Assembly: GCA_027343695.1 (NCBI GenBank)
Contig: DAHWKJ010000063.1
Coordinates: 1-64,000, forward strand
Direction of reading: 5' to 3'
Source: Sulfobacillus sp.
Lineage (GTDB): Bacteria > Bacillota > Sulfobacillia > Sulfobacillales > Sulfobacillaceae
Length of the DNA stretch: 64,000 nucleotides
The position numbers and the translations under genes are program-made. This document shows, piece after piece, positions 1 through 9,503 of the stretch; position 1 is the stretch's first letter, and the number at the start of each line of letters is the position of its first letter. Under the pieces are notes generated by a model that saw only the letters and a list, made by a program, of their open reading frames with translations, was not told the origin of the DNA and ran no database searches.

Positions 1-842
1 TGAAGGGCTAAGCTCACAATCAACGGGTGACTCGGTGCCCCGGGGACGGCATTCACCACTACCATGGCGGATGGATCGTAGCCCAAGTAATACCGATTGC
101 GGTGACTGTCCCACCCGACCAAAGCCATCGGATCACTAAAGTATCGCAAACAGCCACAGCCCCGCTTGATACAGGTACAGCGTTTTTCGCCAAAGCTCGA
201 CGCCCCGCTTTCAATCGGGGTCCCGTCTATCGCGAGATCCCATACGGACGGCAACACGCCCCGTTCCACACTGGCACGACTGGTATCCGCTAAAAAGCGG
301 TCCCAGAGGTCACCGGACGCCGGTCGGCGTCCCCGTTGGGCTTCCCGCTGAACCCGTGTGGCCACACGGCCAATGGCGCCCGGGCGGCGTGGCGGCATTT
401 TTTGGCCTCGCTTTAGTTTTAATCGGCGTCCCGACGATCGGCGTAGGGCACCATGCCGGTGCCGTTCCTCGGGATACAGTCGCCGGAGAAAGGCATAAAA
501 GGTACTGACGGCCGGCACGTCGGCGGGGCGATTCCATCCACAGAGGTGGCAGAGCCATACGGATTGGCGGAGCATTGCCACGCCATCCACCAAACTGGAG
601 ATTTGCCGGACGGTGATGAGCCCCAGAGCGCGGAGTAGTTGAAAAGGGTCGCGCGCGGGACGGCCTCGGTCGACGGTGTATCGCGATTGAGCCGCTTGGG
701 CCTGGGCGTCCAGGGTCGCCGCTAACGTCCACGCCGTTTCTTTGTCCCACGCCAGGCGTTCCCCCCAGTCTTCATTCCATTCCTCTAAATCTCGTTGCAC
801 TTGCGCCCACAGTTGGGCATCGGTCATCATCGCGCGTAACAT
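1..842 (-). CDS. Transposase, N-terminal part (runs off the window)
   Basis: Reading the minus strand from the ATG at 842 gives one uninterrupted frame of about 280 codons to the left edge, so the C-terminus and stop lie outside. An AAGGAG site stands 6-7 nt before the ATG. The protein has a charged N-terminal helical part, a basic linker (about residues 130-175, many R/K) and then a segment AIDGTPIESG that looks like the first Asp strand of a DDE transposase, followed by a Cys-rich stretch (RCTCIKRGCGC). I infer an insertion-sequence transposase; the IS family is not certain. It would cut and join the ends of its own element. It lies beside a nuclease and a broken recombinase, which suits a mobile region. 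Confidence 0.62.
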   Translation of the reverse strand, partial: MLRAMMTDAQLWAQVQRDLEEWNEDWGERLAWDKETAWTLAATLDAQAQAAQSRYTVDRGRPARDPFQLLRALGLITVRQISSLVDGVAMLRQSVWLCHLCGWNRPADVPAVSTFYAFLRRLYPEERHRHGALRRSSGRRLKLKRGQKMPPRRPGAIGRVATRVQREAQRGRRPASGDLWDRFLADTSRASVERGVLPSVWDLAIDGTPIESGASSFGEKRCTCIKRGCGCLRYFSDPMALVGWDSHRNRYYLGYDPSAMVVVNAVPGAPSHPLIVSLAL

Positions 843-864
843 GACAGGTCTCCTTGGACTCGGA

Positions 865-889
865 TTGACTGTAAAATATTGACAGTCAA
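865..889. repeat. Inverted repeat upstream of the transposase
   Basis: Arms TTGACTGT and ACAGTCAA (8 bp, perfect) are separated by an AT-rich 9-nt spacer. The repeat lies 23 bp upstream of the transposase ATG. It may be a promoter/operator (the left arm contains TTGACT) or part of the element's terminal repeat; the other end of the element is not visible, so this cannot be decided here. Confidence 0.45.
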
Positions 890-1102
890 CGAATTCTCCG
901 GGACATTAGCTCATTGTCAAGGAATAAGCGGATGTAATCGAAATAATAATGGAGTCGGGTGGAGTGCCTTCTACGAGGCGGGGGATTTTCGTCCGAATAT
1001 GCGGGTCGTTTCGTGGAAAACGGAATCATTTGCCAAATATTAGTGTTAGAAAACGCCTCCCAGTGGGAGGCGAAACAGTACCGATGACGCGGCCTCTAGA
1101 CT

Positions 1103-2023
1103 TTATGAAAACTCTCCTAGCAGTTTCTGCAACGCTTCGACAGATTCTGCCGACGCCACCTGAGGTAACAACTTGAGCATTTGCGCCTCAGTTAGTCCTG
1201 TCAATGTTGGTCCCAATGTCGCTGGGATTAACCCAAACCGCGCGGTAATCAACGTCTGCAAAGCGGCCATGGTGCCTTCTTGCCGTCCTTCTTGCCGTCC
1301 TTCTTCAAGACCCTTTTCAACCCCTATTTTCCATCCGCGTTGGATCGCCTCTTCCTCCAGTTCGCGTACCAAGTCGTTCACTTTCAACACCCCTTTCACC
1401 AATTTTAGCACCTCTTCATCCAGGAAGGCACTGGTCAATCCCAAAATCATAGCTCCGACTCTTCTCTGAATCGGCACCGATAAAATGGTGGCCAACCTAG
1501 CCGCCTTTAAGGCTCTTTCCGACCGCGTCTGGACATCATCCATGAACGGATAAAACGTCAAATCGAGGATGTCCGTGTCGGTCCACTCGTCGGGCGCCAA
1601 GCCACTCAAACGGCGCCAAGTGGTCGGACCTGATTTCTCCGAAATCATCACATTGTGCACCCGAAATTGCACCGACCCCCGGTCTAACCGCGATGGAACC
1701 GTGGATACCGGATTCAAATTGACCACCACCGTCCGCACCGGGCGATCGTGCTTAGTAATTAATGCGACCGCATACCGTAAAAACCTACGCAAGTCCGACT
1801 CTAGATTAGATTGAAATTCCAGGTGCAAAATTTCCCCCGACTCCGTCAGAAACACTCTATCAAGCGCATGTTCCTCAATGGTCACCGTCGGCACACTCGA
1901 TGGCACGGCATCCACCACCCGGACATCTGACAGTCCATACCAACTCGCTAAATTCTTCACGTGGATATCCGCTATGAGCTTTTGTACCACGTCTTTCGCA
2001 TTACGGGAAATCGCATCATCCAT
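1103..2023 (-). CDS. Rpn-family recombination-promoting nuclease (DUF4351-type)
   Basis: A 306-residue protein with the layout of the Rpn/PD-(D/E)XK nucleases: an N-terminal nuclease core with Asp55 (ALDRV) and an E-x-Q motif at Glu69-Gln71 (HLEFQ), a middle helical part, and a C-terminal DUF4351-like helical tail (about residues 255-306) that follows an EGRQ repeat. The repeat is coded by tandem 12-bp units near 1275-1315. Family members nick DNA and raise RecA-independent recombination; some act in phage defence. The start is ATG after a weak GGGAGAG. It is a single gene between a transposase and a recombinase pseudogene. The family call is strong; the cellular role is inferred. Confidence 0.85.
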   Translation of the reverse strand: MDDAISRNAKDVVQKLIADIHVKNLASWYGLSDVRVVDAVPSSVPTVTIEEHALDRVFLTESGEILHLEFQSNLESDLRRFLRYAVALITKHDRPVRTVVVNLNPVSTVPSRLDRGSVQFRVHNVMISEKSGPTTWRRLSGLAPDEWTDTDILDLTFYPFMDDVQTRSERALKAARLATILSVPIQRRVGAMILGLTSAFLDEEVLKLVKGVLKVNDLVRELEEEAIQRGWKIGVEKGLEEGRQEGRQEGTMAALQTLITARFGLIPATLGPTLTGLTEAQMLKLLPQVASAESVEALQKLLGEFS

Positions 2024-2207
2024 GAGCCACTCTCCCTAGAGAAAACATTTGTTTCTAATATAGAATATCGTGTATGGATGGCCTCGTCTAGACCCAAAGT
2101 GCATAATGTCGAACGAATTAGACGCAACGCCGCCGCATCTCGTAGACCAGATGAGTCGACGCGATGGAAATCATTGATAGCCGTGTCGCACTGAAGACAA
2201 TAAACCG

Positions 2208-3435
2208 TTACCCCTCTCTCCACAATGGACTGGTCTTGGGCTCAATGCTAAACGGTTCCGGTGGTTCCCCGTCTTCAGACTCCTCAACCTTGGCGGCTGG
2301 CGGGTGCTTTAATTGTATGGCCAACGCACGCGCCGCCTCACCTTGCATATGTGGCACGATATGCCCATACACACGAAGTGTGACCGCAATGTCCTGGTGA
2401 CCTAAACGTTCGGCGACCACCTTAACCGGAACCCCTTGGCTCAACATCAATGTTGCATGGGAATGACGAATGTCGTGAAGCCATAGTGTTTGGGGCAACC
2501 CCGCCTTAGCCAATAACTTCTTAAAATAGTGTCCAATATTTCGCGGATGTTCTAAGTGCCCGGTTCGGGTCGTCAAGACCGAGTCCCCTCCCTCGAAACC
2601 TTTAGCATATCGCTTTTCGCCTTTGATCTTGAACCACCTTCTCTTCTTTAAGTAATTCCAACAATTCTGGAGGTAACGCGATCAGCCGCTCACCCGCCGC
2701 AGTTTTCGGCCGATGAATCTCATAGTTCTCATGTATTGTGCGACGAATGGCCATCGTGGACTGATCCCAATTGATATCATGCCATTGTAAGGCGAGGGCC
2801 TCGTCACGGCGCACGCCGGTCAAAAGATACAGATTCCATAAGACCCGATGCGGGTCGTCTTCTGCGACTTCCAAAAAGTGACAAGCCTCTTCAAGGGTCA
2901 TTTCACGATTGCGTTCCTTGGGCAATTTAACGGACCGTGCCACGTTGGTATGGATCAATTCGTGGCGTACGGCTTCATCCAGTACTTGCCCTTAGTTGCC
3001 CAATATAGCGCACCGTGCGAGCACTTTTCCCTTGGCTTAAGAGACTCACATACCATGCCTGCACGCTCCCAATCGATATGGCGCTTTAAGGCTTATCCCC
3101 AAACTCCTCCACCAAATGGGTCATCATCTGTCGATATGACCGCAACGTTGAAGACCGTACTTGTGGTGCGGCCACGTTTTCCAACCAGTGCTCGGGAAAC
3201 CCACGTGACAGCGCATGGCGAGCATGACTAGCACCTCCGAGAGCTTCTCGCAATTTTTCTTTTTTTCGATCGAGCCACTCCGCCGCCTCGGCGCGTGCCG
3301 CAATCGTCTTCATCACCTGGCGGCGATGCCGGGGCATTCGGGATCCGGCACATTACTATCACCCTGATAGCTAGGGTTGCCATTCTTTCGTACCCATTGA
3401 CGAATGCTTCCACTCGGTTTGGAACCATGTTCCAT
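2208..3435 (-). pseudogene. Broken tyrosine recombinase (phage-type integrase)
   Basis: Three minus-strand frames join into one integrase. The start ATG at 3435 (GGGGAG before it) opens an AP2-like arm-binding domain (GSIRQWVRKNG), followed by a core-binding domain and a catalytic domain that retains Arg (GVRRDEAL), the beta-hairpin Lys (RPKTAAG), H-x-x-R (HDIRHS), LGH and the nucleophile Tyr (RVYGH). Four lesions break it: a frameshift near 3340, an in-frame TAA at 3086-3088, a frameshift near 2980 and a frameshift in an A-run near 2615. All catalytic residues survive, so inactivation looks fairly recent. It marks an old integrated element; no tRNA or att duplication was found. Confidence 0.85.
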
Positions 3436-3970
3436 GAAACTCTCCCCGTGTGTGTCCTCTCTTCTTTGTCCTCCAAAGCCGTACCGCGGCCACGGAAGCC
3501 CTAAGGTGGTGTCGAACGATTCTTTGCCGGAGACATCCTGGGGAAGTGGCATAACGCCCACTTCGGTTTCTAAGGTTAAGGAAAGCCTCCTGCTTAGGCG
3601 GTTGCGGCGTGGAATGTCATCTGGTGCAATCTAAAATTTTTCTATACCTCCGTCGGCTGCTATCCACCTCAGATCGACGCGCACCCATTTGTGCCTCACG
3701 CCACGTCCATGTACTTGAAGTGGACGACCGTACGATGTCATGACCTTCCCGGACCGGAAAGCGCCGCGGTCGATGGCCGATGCGCGGCGCTTTGCCTACA
3801 AAAGGAAGTCCGGGTCTATGCCCGAATGCCGCTTAATTTTTCCTATGTTTCGCGTGCTGGCGGTCTCGACCCAACCTAAGAATAGCCATCTCCGATAAGA
3901 AGATGGCTATAGTCGGCCGATGGGGTATACCGCCACCAAACTAATACTCTAAGGTTCCCGACGGACAGGC
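3436..3970. other. Gene-free stretch after the integrase remnant
   Basis: Short ORFs exist on both strands but none shows a ribosome site plus recognisable protein features. The only clear structure is the hairpin at 3883-3909, listed separately. It may contain the eroded end of the integrated element. Confidence 0.5.
3883..3909. terminator. Hairpin, possible terminator of the aldo/keto reductase gene
   Basis: Perfect 9-bp stem TAGCCATCT / AGATGGCTA with a 9-nt loop, 62 bp beyond the stop of the minus-strand reductase gene. There is no strong T-run on either side, so termination is only probable. Confidence 0.45.
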
Positions 3971-4831
3971 TCATCCAAGGCGAGTCAGGGCCTCAAAGTC
4001 CTGGTCGTTCAGGCTAATATCGCCGGCAGCCATGTTTTCTTCCAAGTGTCGTACGCTCGATGTTCCAGGGATCGGTAAAATAGATGGCGAGCGTTTTAGC
4101 AGCCAGGCCAAGGCGAGTTGAGATGGAGTAGCGTGTAATCGTTCCGAGGCTTCTTGAAGGATGCCGCCGGGCTTGGCTAATTCGCCGGTCGCTAGGGGAA
4201 ACCATGGGATAAACGCTAAATGATGTGCTTCACAGTACGCTAAAACCGGTTCAGCATCGCGATGAGCCAGATTGTATAAGTTTTGCACCGACACAATGGA
4301 CGCATAACGACTGGCCTCTTGTATCTGCTCCACCTGTACTTCGCTGAGCCCGATATGCCGAATTTTGCCTTCTTGTTGCATGAGCGCCAATTCGCCCACC
4401 TGATCGGACAGTGGAACCTTGGGATCGATCCGATGCAATTGCAAAAGGTCGATGCGTTCGAGACCGAGGTGGCGCAGGTTTAACTCGACTTGCTGGCGCA
4501 GATATTCGGGGCGACCAACCGGTCGCCAGTCTTTGGGGCCAGAGCGAGTGAGTCCAACCTTGGTGGCAATCACCAAGTCTTTGGGATATGGGTGAAGTGC
4601 CTTTTTAATCAGTAAGTCAGCGGTGAAAGGACCGTAAGAGTCCGCTGTGTCAATAAGGTTAATCCCCAATTCCACCGCGCGTTTCAGTACGCGGACCGCC
4701 CCCTCCGGATCCTGTGATTCTCCCCACACGCCGGGACCCGGCAATTGCATCACCCCGTACCCTAATCGGTTAACCGAGATGTCTCCTCCAATGGACAAAG
4801 TTCCTGATGCTCCATTCTTCTTACTCGTCAC
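3971..4831 (-). CDS. Aldo/keto reductase
   Basis: A 286-residue (alpha/beta)8 barrel NADPH-dependent carbonyl reductase. The AKR catalytic tetrad is visible as Asp61 and Tyr66 (DTADSYG), Lys91 (ATKVG) and His133 (LQLHR). The C-terminal cofactor-binding part reads PIPGTSSVRHLEEN. The GTG start at 4831 is chosen because GGGGGT stands about 8 nt upstream and a promoter lies 34 bp upstream. Length is normal for the bacterial oxidoreductase branch of the family. It is a single gene; substrate unknown, probably an aldehyde or ketone. Confidence 0.92.
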   Translation of the reverse strand: MTSKKNGASGTLSIGGDISVNRLGYGVMQLPGPGVWGESQDPEGAVRVLKRAVELGINLIDTADSYGPFTADLLIKKALHPYPKDLVIATKVGLTRSGPKDWRPVGRPEYLRQQVELNLRHLGLERIDLLQLHRIDPKVPLSDQVGELALMQQEGKIRHIGLSEVQVEQIQEASRYASIVSVQNLYNLAHRDAEPVLAYCEAHHLAFIPWFPLATGELAKPGGILQEASERLHATPSQLALAWLLKRSPSILPIPGTSSVRHLEENMAAGDISLNDQDFEALTRLG

Positions 4832-4864
4832 AGCGTCTACCCCCTTGTTATACGAAAAAAACGG

Positions 4865-4870
4865 ATTATA
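4865..4870 (-). promoter_or_regulatory. Extended -10 promoter element of the aldo/keto reductase gene
   Basis: Minus strand reads TGGTATAAT (TGnTATAAT) 34 bp before the GTG start; no good -35 is seen, as is common with extended -10 promoters. Confidence 0.6.
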
Positions 4871-5240
4871 CCATCGACACGTACCGATTTTGCCCGATCT
4901 TATTGGTTACCACCGCACGCCGATAAACCGTTGAGCGGCTCCCAAAGGTCCGAAACATCCCGCATTGGGCGGACTAGGTACTGGCACATCGCCAGCGACA
5001 GTGCTTCACACCCAAGCCAGCTAGCATCCCCCAGAAACCTCCCAGCAGGGCCCATCTTGCCAATTAATTCCCTTAGGTCGACATACGGGATATGGGTAGC
5101 AATGGCTCACCCATATCAGGTGCTCGGACTCGACCTCCCGAGCTAGATTGCCCCCTCGTGATTCCCAACCCATGGCGTTCAAGAATTTTCCGTTCCCTCT
5201 CTAAATTACCCGATGGTCTTGTGGATGGCTTCGTTCCAAT
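4871..5240. other. Gene-free stretch
   Basis: Lies between the reductase promoter and the end of the EamA gene. No coding frame with a ribosome site, no clear hairpin with a T-run. Confidence 0.5.
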
Positions 5241-6185
5241 CTAGGCGATTCTGGTTTGGCTTTCGCTGCCTTGCGGGCGCCGATTACCAAGAATGACCCC
5301 CGCAACGCCGACTAACAGAAGAAGTCCGCCGATGACCGTGCTTACGGTGATCGCTTCGCCCAAGACGACCGCGCCTAAAAGCACCGCGACCAAGGGATTG
5401 ACATACGAATAAGTGGTGACGAGGATAAGAGGCAATAGCCGCGTCGCCATAATGAATGAGGTGAACGCGAGGAGTGACCCTATCACCACTAAATACCCAA
5501 ATCCAACCCACGCCATGGTGCCAGGATGAGGAATCGTCTCTCGTGTGCACAGCACCAGGACTAAAAATCCGCCGCCACCAAAGAGTTGCTGCCATGCGGA
5601 GCTGACCACCGGATCGGGACGCAAGAGTTTTCGTCGCTGTAGCACTAGCCCGGCAGCCCATGAGCCTGAGGCCATGATCAGAGACACGATTCCGACCGCA
5701 TCGGTCGCTGGGCCGTGAAACCCCGGTAACGTCAGAATAACCAATCCGACCACACCGACGCCCAGACCTGCCCATAAAATTCCGGAGGCTCGTCGATTTT
5801 GCACAAGCTCGGTCAATGCCACCCAGATGGGCACCATCCCCATAACCAGGGCCGAGTAGCCAGAAGCCTGGTAGCGTTCCGCAAACATGACCATGCCGTT
5901 TCCACCGGTCCAGAGCAGGATGCCGGATAGAATTGCCCAAATCCATTCTCCCTGGTCTAATCGTACCCGTTTTTTCGCGAACACGAGCCATGTTAAGAGG
6001 ATCCCACCGCCGAGAAGCATTCGCGCCGCACCTAACATAAAGGGAGGAAAGCCATGGGGCCCTTCAACCGCTATTCGAATGGCGAGATACGTACTCCCCC
6101 ATACCACATAGACGACCGCAAGATGTAAGAGGCCGATCATGGGTAGGTCCCCTAACCCCGGAATCCGGAAGGTGCGTTGGTTCAT
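5241..6185 (-). CDS. EamA/DMT-family transporter
   Basis: About 314 residues with ten predicted hydrophobic segments in two EamA repeats, the layout of drug/metabolite exporters such as RhaT-like and YdcZ-like permeases. Typical signatures are VYVVWGSTYLAIRIA in TM1 and PLVAVLLGAVVLGE near the end of the second repeat. The frame is open to 6404, but a TGTTATAAT promoter at 6259-6264 overlaps an upstream ATG at 6260, so translation should start downstream; the ATG at 6185 directly precedes TM1 and has AGAAGGA 14 nt upstream, which is loose. Probably exports small metabolites or amino acids; substrate unknown. Confidence 0.85.
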   Translation of the reverse strand: MNQRTFRIPGLGDLPMIGLLHLAVVYVVWGSTYLAIRIAVEGPHGFPPFMLGAARMLLGGGILLTWLVFAKKRVRLDQGEWIWAILSGILLWTGGNGMVMFAERYQASGYSALVMGMVPIWVALTELVQNRRASGILWAGLGVGVVGLVILTLPGFHGPATDAVGIVSLIMASGSWAAGLVLQRRKLLRPDPVVSSAWQQLFGGGGFLVLVLCTRETIPHPGTMAWVGFGYLVVIGSLLAFTSFIMATRLLPLILVTTYSYVNPLVAVLLGAVVLGEAITVSTVIGGLLLLVGVAGVILGNRRPQGSESQTRIA

Positions 6186-6258
6186 CTTATGAGATCGCAT
6201 CCTTCTCAACAGAGTGACAATGATTCCTCGGGATTGAACTCGAGGTGTGCTAAAACGC

Positions 6259-6264
6259 ATTATA
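6259..6264 (-). promoter_or_regulatory. Extended -10 element of the EamA gene
   Basis: Minus strand reads TGTTATAAT. It overlaps an in-frame ATG (6260-6258), which argues against starts at or above that codon. Confidence 0.5.
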
Positions 6265-6564
6265 ACACGTCCCTCTATTAGCCCCCCATGGTTTCTATTC
6301 TTATAAGCTAGGGTCTCAGCAAAAACATCGACAACAAGAGCTAATCGGGAACAGCATGGACGATCTACACGACCCCTAAGGTTCCACTCACCATTGTTCC
6401 TCACGCCACCTTTTCGATAGTCCTCGATGAGGTTACCCCGATCCTGATCGTCAAGGCAAGGTCGAATTCTTCACATTGTTCACCCAGGTCCTAAAAATGC
6501 CGCGTGACAGACATAGCAACTTCCCTGTAAGGTAAGAATCGTACGCTTACTTATCCAATCGTAC
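6265..6564. other. Divergent gene-free region
   Basis: Lies between the EamA promoter and the YitT-like gene on the plus strand. It should hold the promoter of the latter, but no consensus -35/-10 pair stands out. Confidence 0.4.
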
Positions 6565-7194
6565 GTGGGAGTGGGTTCCTCAATGGTCTCGTCGTCTCCA
6601 CCGTTTCGCTATTATGTTGGATGTATTCTCATCGGGGCTGAGATTGTTTTGGTCGAAAACGCCTCTCACATCGCTAGTGGTGGTGTCGGCGGCCTAAGTA
6701 TCGGAGTCAACGCATGGATTCCCCTCGGCGTTGGCGTCCTAAACCTCCTTGTTAAAGCGGTTTTGTTCTGTATCGTCTGGTATGCCACCGGCCGTCATAT
6801 GGCGACTTGGACTGCAGTATCCGCGCTCCTAGTCGGAGGATCGGCATGGGCTTTCGAGTGGGTGAGACTTCCCTTTCACTGGCCCTTATGGTTAGCGTTT
6901 GCGGTCATCGTTACCGTAGGATACCTTCCGACCGGCTTAGTTATGTCGCGGGGCTATTCCTCGGGAGGATTTTCTGCTTTAGCACAAGTGCTTCGATCTC
7001 AACACAATGTCCCAATCTGGATCACCATGACGGCTCTCAATGGAGTTTCCATTATTTTGATGGCCTTGGCCTACGGAAATCTTGCGGGAATTCTCACCCT
7101 CCTGGCCACCCTGTGGCAAGGCCCTGCCATCGAGCTCTGGACGCGATGGGTTCGCAAAGTCTTAGACGGCAGCCCTACGGCGATCCCTCAATGA
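6565..7194 (+). CDS. YitT-like integral membrane protein
   Basis: A 209-residue protein with five or six hydrophobic segments. The N-terminal part with ASGGVGGLSIGVNAWIPLG and the later segment RGYSSGGFSALAQVL resemble the two glycine-rich motifs of the YitT/DUF161 membrane family. The C-terminal cytosolic DUF2179 domain of longer YitT proteins is absent. GTG at 6565 opens the frame; an ATG at 6583 is an alternative with a similar weak GGGAG. It is followed by a strong terminator, so it is a single-gene unit. Function of the family is unknown. Confidence 0.55.
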   Translation: MGVGSSMVSSSPPFRYYVGCILIGAEIVLVENASHIASGGVGGLSIGVNAWIPLGVGVLNLLVKAVLFCIVWYATGRHMATWTAVSALLVGGSAWAFEWVRLPFHWPLWLAFAVIVTVGYLPTGLVMSRGYSSGGFSALAQVLRSQHNVPIWITMTALNGVSIILMALAYGNLAGILTLLATLWQGPAIELWTRWVRKVLDGSPTAIPQ

Positions 7195-7197
7195 AAC

Positions 7198-7237
7198 CCG
7201 GGGTAATCGCGACCAACATCGGCCGCGATTACCCCGG
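7198..7237 (+). terminator. Strong hairpin terminator
   Basis: Perfect 14-bp stem CCGGGGTAATCGCG / CGCGATTACCCCGG with a 12-nt loop, starting 4 bp after the YitT-like stop codon. The following T-tract is weak (ATAGTTTC). Confidence 0.75.
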
Positions 7238-7312
7238 ATAGTTTCTCCTGATTGTCACCCTTGCGCCAACCCTACATCGTACTGAGAGATTCGGGAAACC
7301 GTTGCCGCCCCA

Positions 7313-8449
7313 TTACAATTGGCGTGGCGCTGCCACTTCTGTCCCTGTGCGTTCACTGCGAATAGTCCTTACCGCGGACCGTCCGATCAGCCATGGACTT
7401 ATCCGAGTTCTCGCAATCAGACCCATCGCCACCATGGACAGGGTGACCAATAACGCAATCGTAATCACATCAAGGATATAGGAAGGGTTATAGAGATAAA
7501 ACTTAGATAAGAGCCATGCCCACCACTCCAATATCATCGGGTGGACTAAATAAATACCAAAGCTAAGATCCGCAATCCGCTTGATTAACTGACCATAGTG
7601 AGGTTTAACCTGTCTTCGAGCTTCATACCTCACCCCAATCGCCGATAATAACACGATAATCATCATCGACCACGGTACCATAGCTGGTTGCAGCACCGCA
7701 TCGCCCATCGCCATGTTATGGCCCAGATAGGTTTGTAGGAAGAATTCCGCCAACATGATGCCGGCTGCAACGGCAGTCCAAGTCAAGACCGTACGAAAGT
7801 GCGTGGAAAGCCAGGCTCGGATTGGCTGCCAATGCAAGGCCCCGATGCCCCCCATCACAAAGTACACCGTATAGGTCCAGACCTCTTCCCCGGTGTAGAG
7901 ATTGAGTCCGCCGGGGTGCGGTCCAATGCCATATTGGTCGTAAGCCATGAGCCCCAATTGAAAGACGATAGCAACTCCCAGTACCCACCAGGGATGTTTT
8001 TTAGCCACACGCATGAGAACCAAAAATAAGGGCAAGATAAGATAAAATTGCATGGTAATAAGGAGATAGTACAGTTGGAACCAAGCCCCACCGTCCAACA
8101 AATTTTTTCCGTACATCAAGAAGAATGCCCCGACCCCTGCAAAGGTACCAAAGATGAGCATATAGGCCGCGCTCCATATCATGTACGGAAACAACACAAG
8201 CTTGTAGCGCTTGATCCACACGGATTTCCACTGCAGTTTTTTCCCATACAACGAATAGGTCAAAACAAAGCCTGTCAGGGCCATAAATGCCTCACGAGTA
8301 AAATGCATCAATGATAAGATGGCACCGGAAGAGACCCACCCACCGCCGTTAGCGGTATACCAGGTGGAATGCACCGCCACCACCGATACGATGGTCACCG
8401 CTCGCACCAAATCCATGGCTTCGACATACGATTTTTTCTTGACACTCAC
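7313..8449 (-). CDS. Acyltransferase 3 family membrane protein
   Basis: About 378 residues with ten or so transmembrane segments, the fold of OafA/YrhL-type acyltransferases that transfer acyl groups to surface sugars or antibiotics. The family's N-terminal signature is present: YVEAMDLVRAVTIVSVVAVHS, with the conserved Arg and His in TM1. Near the C-terminus is the usual FGIYLVHPMILEW. The GTG at 8449 is the preferred start, since GGAGGGG lies 6 nt before it; the frame itself is open to 8497. It stands alone, facing the YitT-like gene; the acyl acceptor is unknown. Confidence 0.88.
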   Translation of the reverse strand: MSVKKKSYVEAMDLVRAVTIVSVVAVHSTWYTANGGGWVSSGAILSLMHFTREAFMALTGFVLTYSLYGKKLQWKSVWIKRYKLVLFPYMIWSAAYMLIFGTFAGVGAFFLMYGKNLLDGGAWFQLYYLLITMQFYLILPLFLVLMRVAKKHPWWVLGVAIVFQLGLMAYDQYGIGPHPGGLNLYTGEEVWTYTVYFVMGGIGALHWQPIRAWLSTHFRTVLTWTAVAAGIMLAEFFLQTYLGHNMAMGDAVLQPAMVPWSMMIIVLLSAIGVRYEARRQVKPHYGQLIKRIADLSFGIYLVHPMILEWWAWLLSKFYLYNPSYILDVITIALLVTLSMVAMGLIARTRISPWLIGRSAVRTIRSERTGTEVAAPRQL

Positions 8450-9503
8450 CTGAATCCCCTCCATTCGTGTTCCCGAAGAGTTCCTTGGCGAGCCCAAGTC
8501 ACACCACTAACCATAAATTCTCGATCCCCTGTCAAGAGAAAGTGCTCCAGAGTCATTTGCCCCATCCACGCCATCTTCATAACCCTACCCCCGTTCCCCG
8601 TGTTGACACTAACTGTCCGAGCTGTCCGCCCAAAGATAGGTCCGCCGCCATCGCGTAATGGTATGGCACCAAAACTCGTAAAGCCTCTCACGTCGACTAG
8701 CCTGTCCGTTCAGCAGTCTATGCGGCACATCTGCTCGACCACCCGACTTTTCATCCCACTGTACCGATTTTCATCCTTGGACATTTTCTCAAAGAGATGT
8801 CAATTCGGCAACGCCCTATTTGTGGAGGAAAGAATGCCTCTCCATGGCATAAAATTCACTTCAATCCGTGCACGGATTACGCCACTCATTATAATGAGCA
8901 ATCCTGAGAATGGGCTGAAACCAAAAAAACACACAAACCGTGTATTTTGCCCACATAGTCTCCGAACTCCACTATTGGAAGAGTCCCCGAAAACATCGGT
9001 CTACAACCTGGTAGCCCACTCTTATCCCACAATGATTAGAGGTTCAACCCCACACGCAACACCGCAGGGACCTAATGGATGCCATTCTTGGCATACCCAT
9101 CCCATTATAAACTCGCGAACCTTCTGGGACAGAACGCTCTAACACATCGACCTAATCCTCATGCGTTGTGATGGAGTGTTGGGACAACAACCCTCACGGT
9201 GTCGCTTCCCAAGGGCCAAGGCAGGCCATAGACCCAAGGCCTGCCTTTATCGCGGTCAGACTAGCACGTTCCCTTAGGGTTGCCCGTCGTGGACGACGCG
9301 TGACACATTCCCAGAACATTCTCCTCCGGCGCATTGGTGACTCAAGAGATCTTCTTTCGGCATCAGGTTAATCCAAAACCCATGAGGACCATCAGCCCTC
9401 CCACCCACGGTTCCCGAACCACGCCCGAAGCGGTAGCCTTATCCACCTTGAGCTGGGCCATCCTATCACCACACGCCGCATTCACGTCAAACTTCCCATC
9501 TTT
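8450..9503. other. Gene-free stretch of about 1 kb
   Basis: A long plus-strand frame (8369-9142) crosses it, but it begins inside the acyltransferase gene, is rich in His/Pro/Ser/Arg and has no family features, so I treat it as chance. The only structured element is the hairpin at 9218-9247. No repeats or RNA genes recognised. Confidence 0.55.
9218..9250. terminator. Hairpin between the synthetase and acyltransferase regions
   Basis: Perfect 10-bp stem AAGGCAGGCC / GGCCTGCCTT with a 10-nt loop, then TTAT on the plus strand. It lies about 250 bp past the stop of the minus-strand acyl-CoA synthetase gene, so which transcript it ends is unclear. Confidence 0.5.

Noticed and set aside
310-750. 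146-codon minus-strand frame
   Set aside because: Shadow of the edge transposase, which reads through the same DNA in another minus-strand frame.
1275-1320. Tandem 12-bp repeat that could hint at a CRISPR or satellite
   Set aside because: It is the in-frame EGRQ repeat of the Rpn-family gene.
8369-9142. 257-codon plus-strand frame
   Set aside because: It begins opposite the acyltransferase start, has no ribosome site and an unprotein-like composition (His, Pro, Ser, Arg); judged to be chance.
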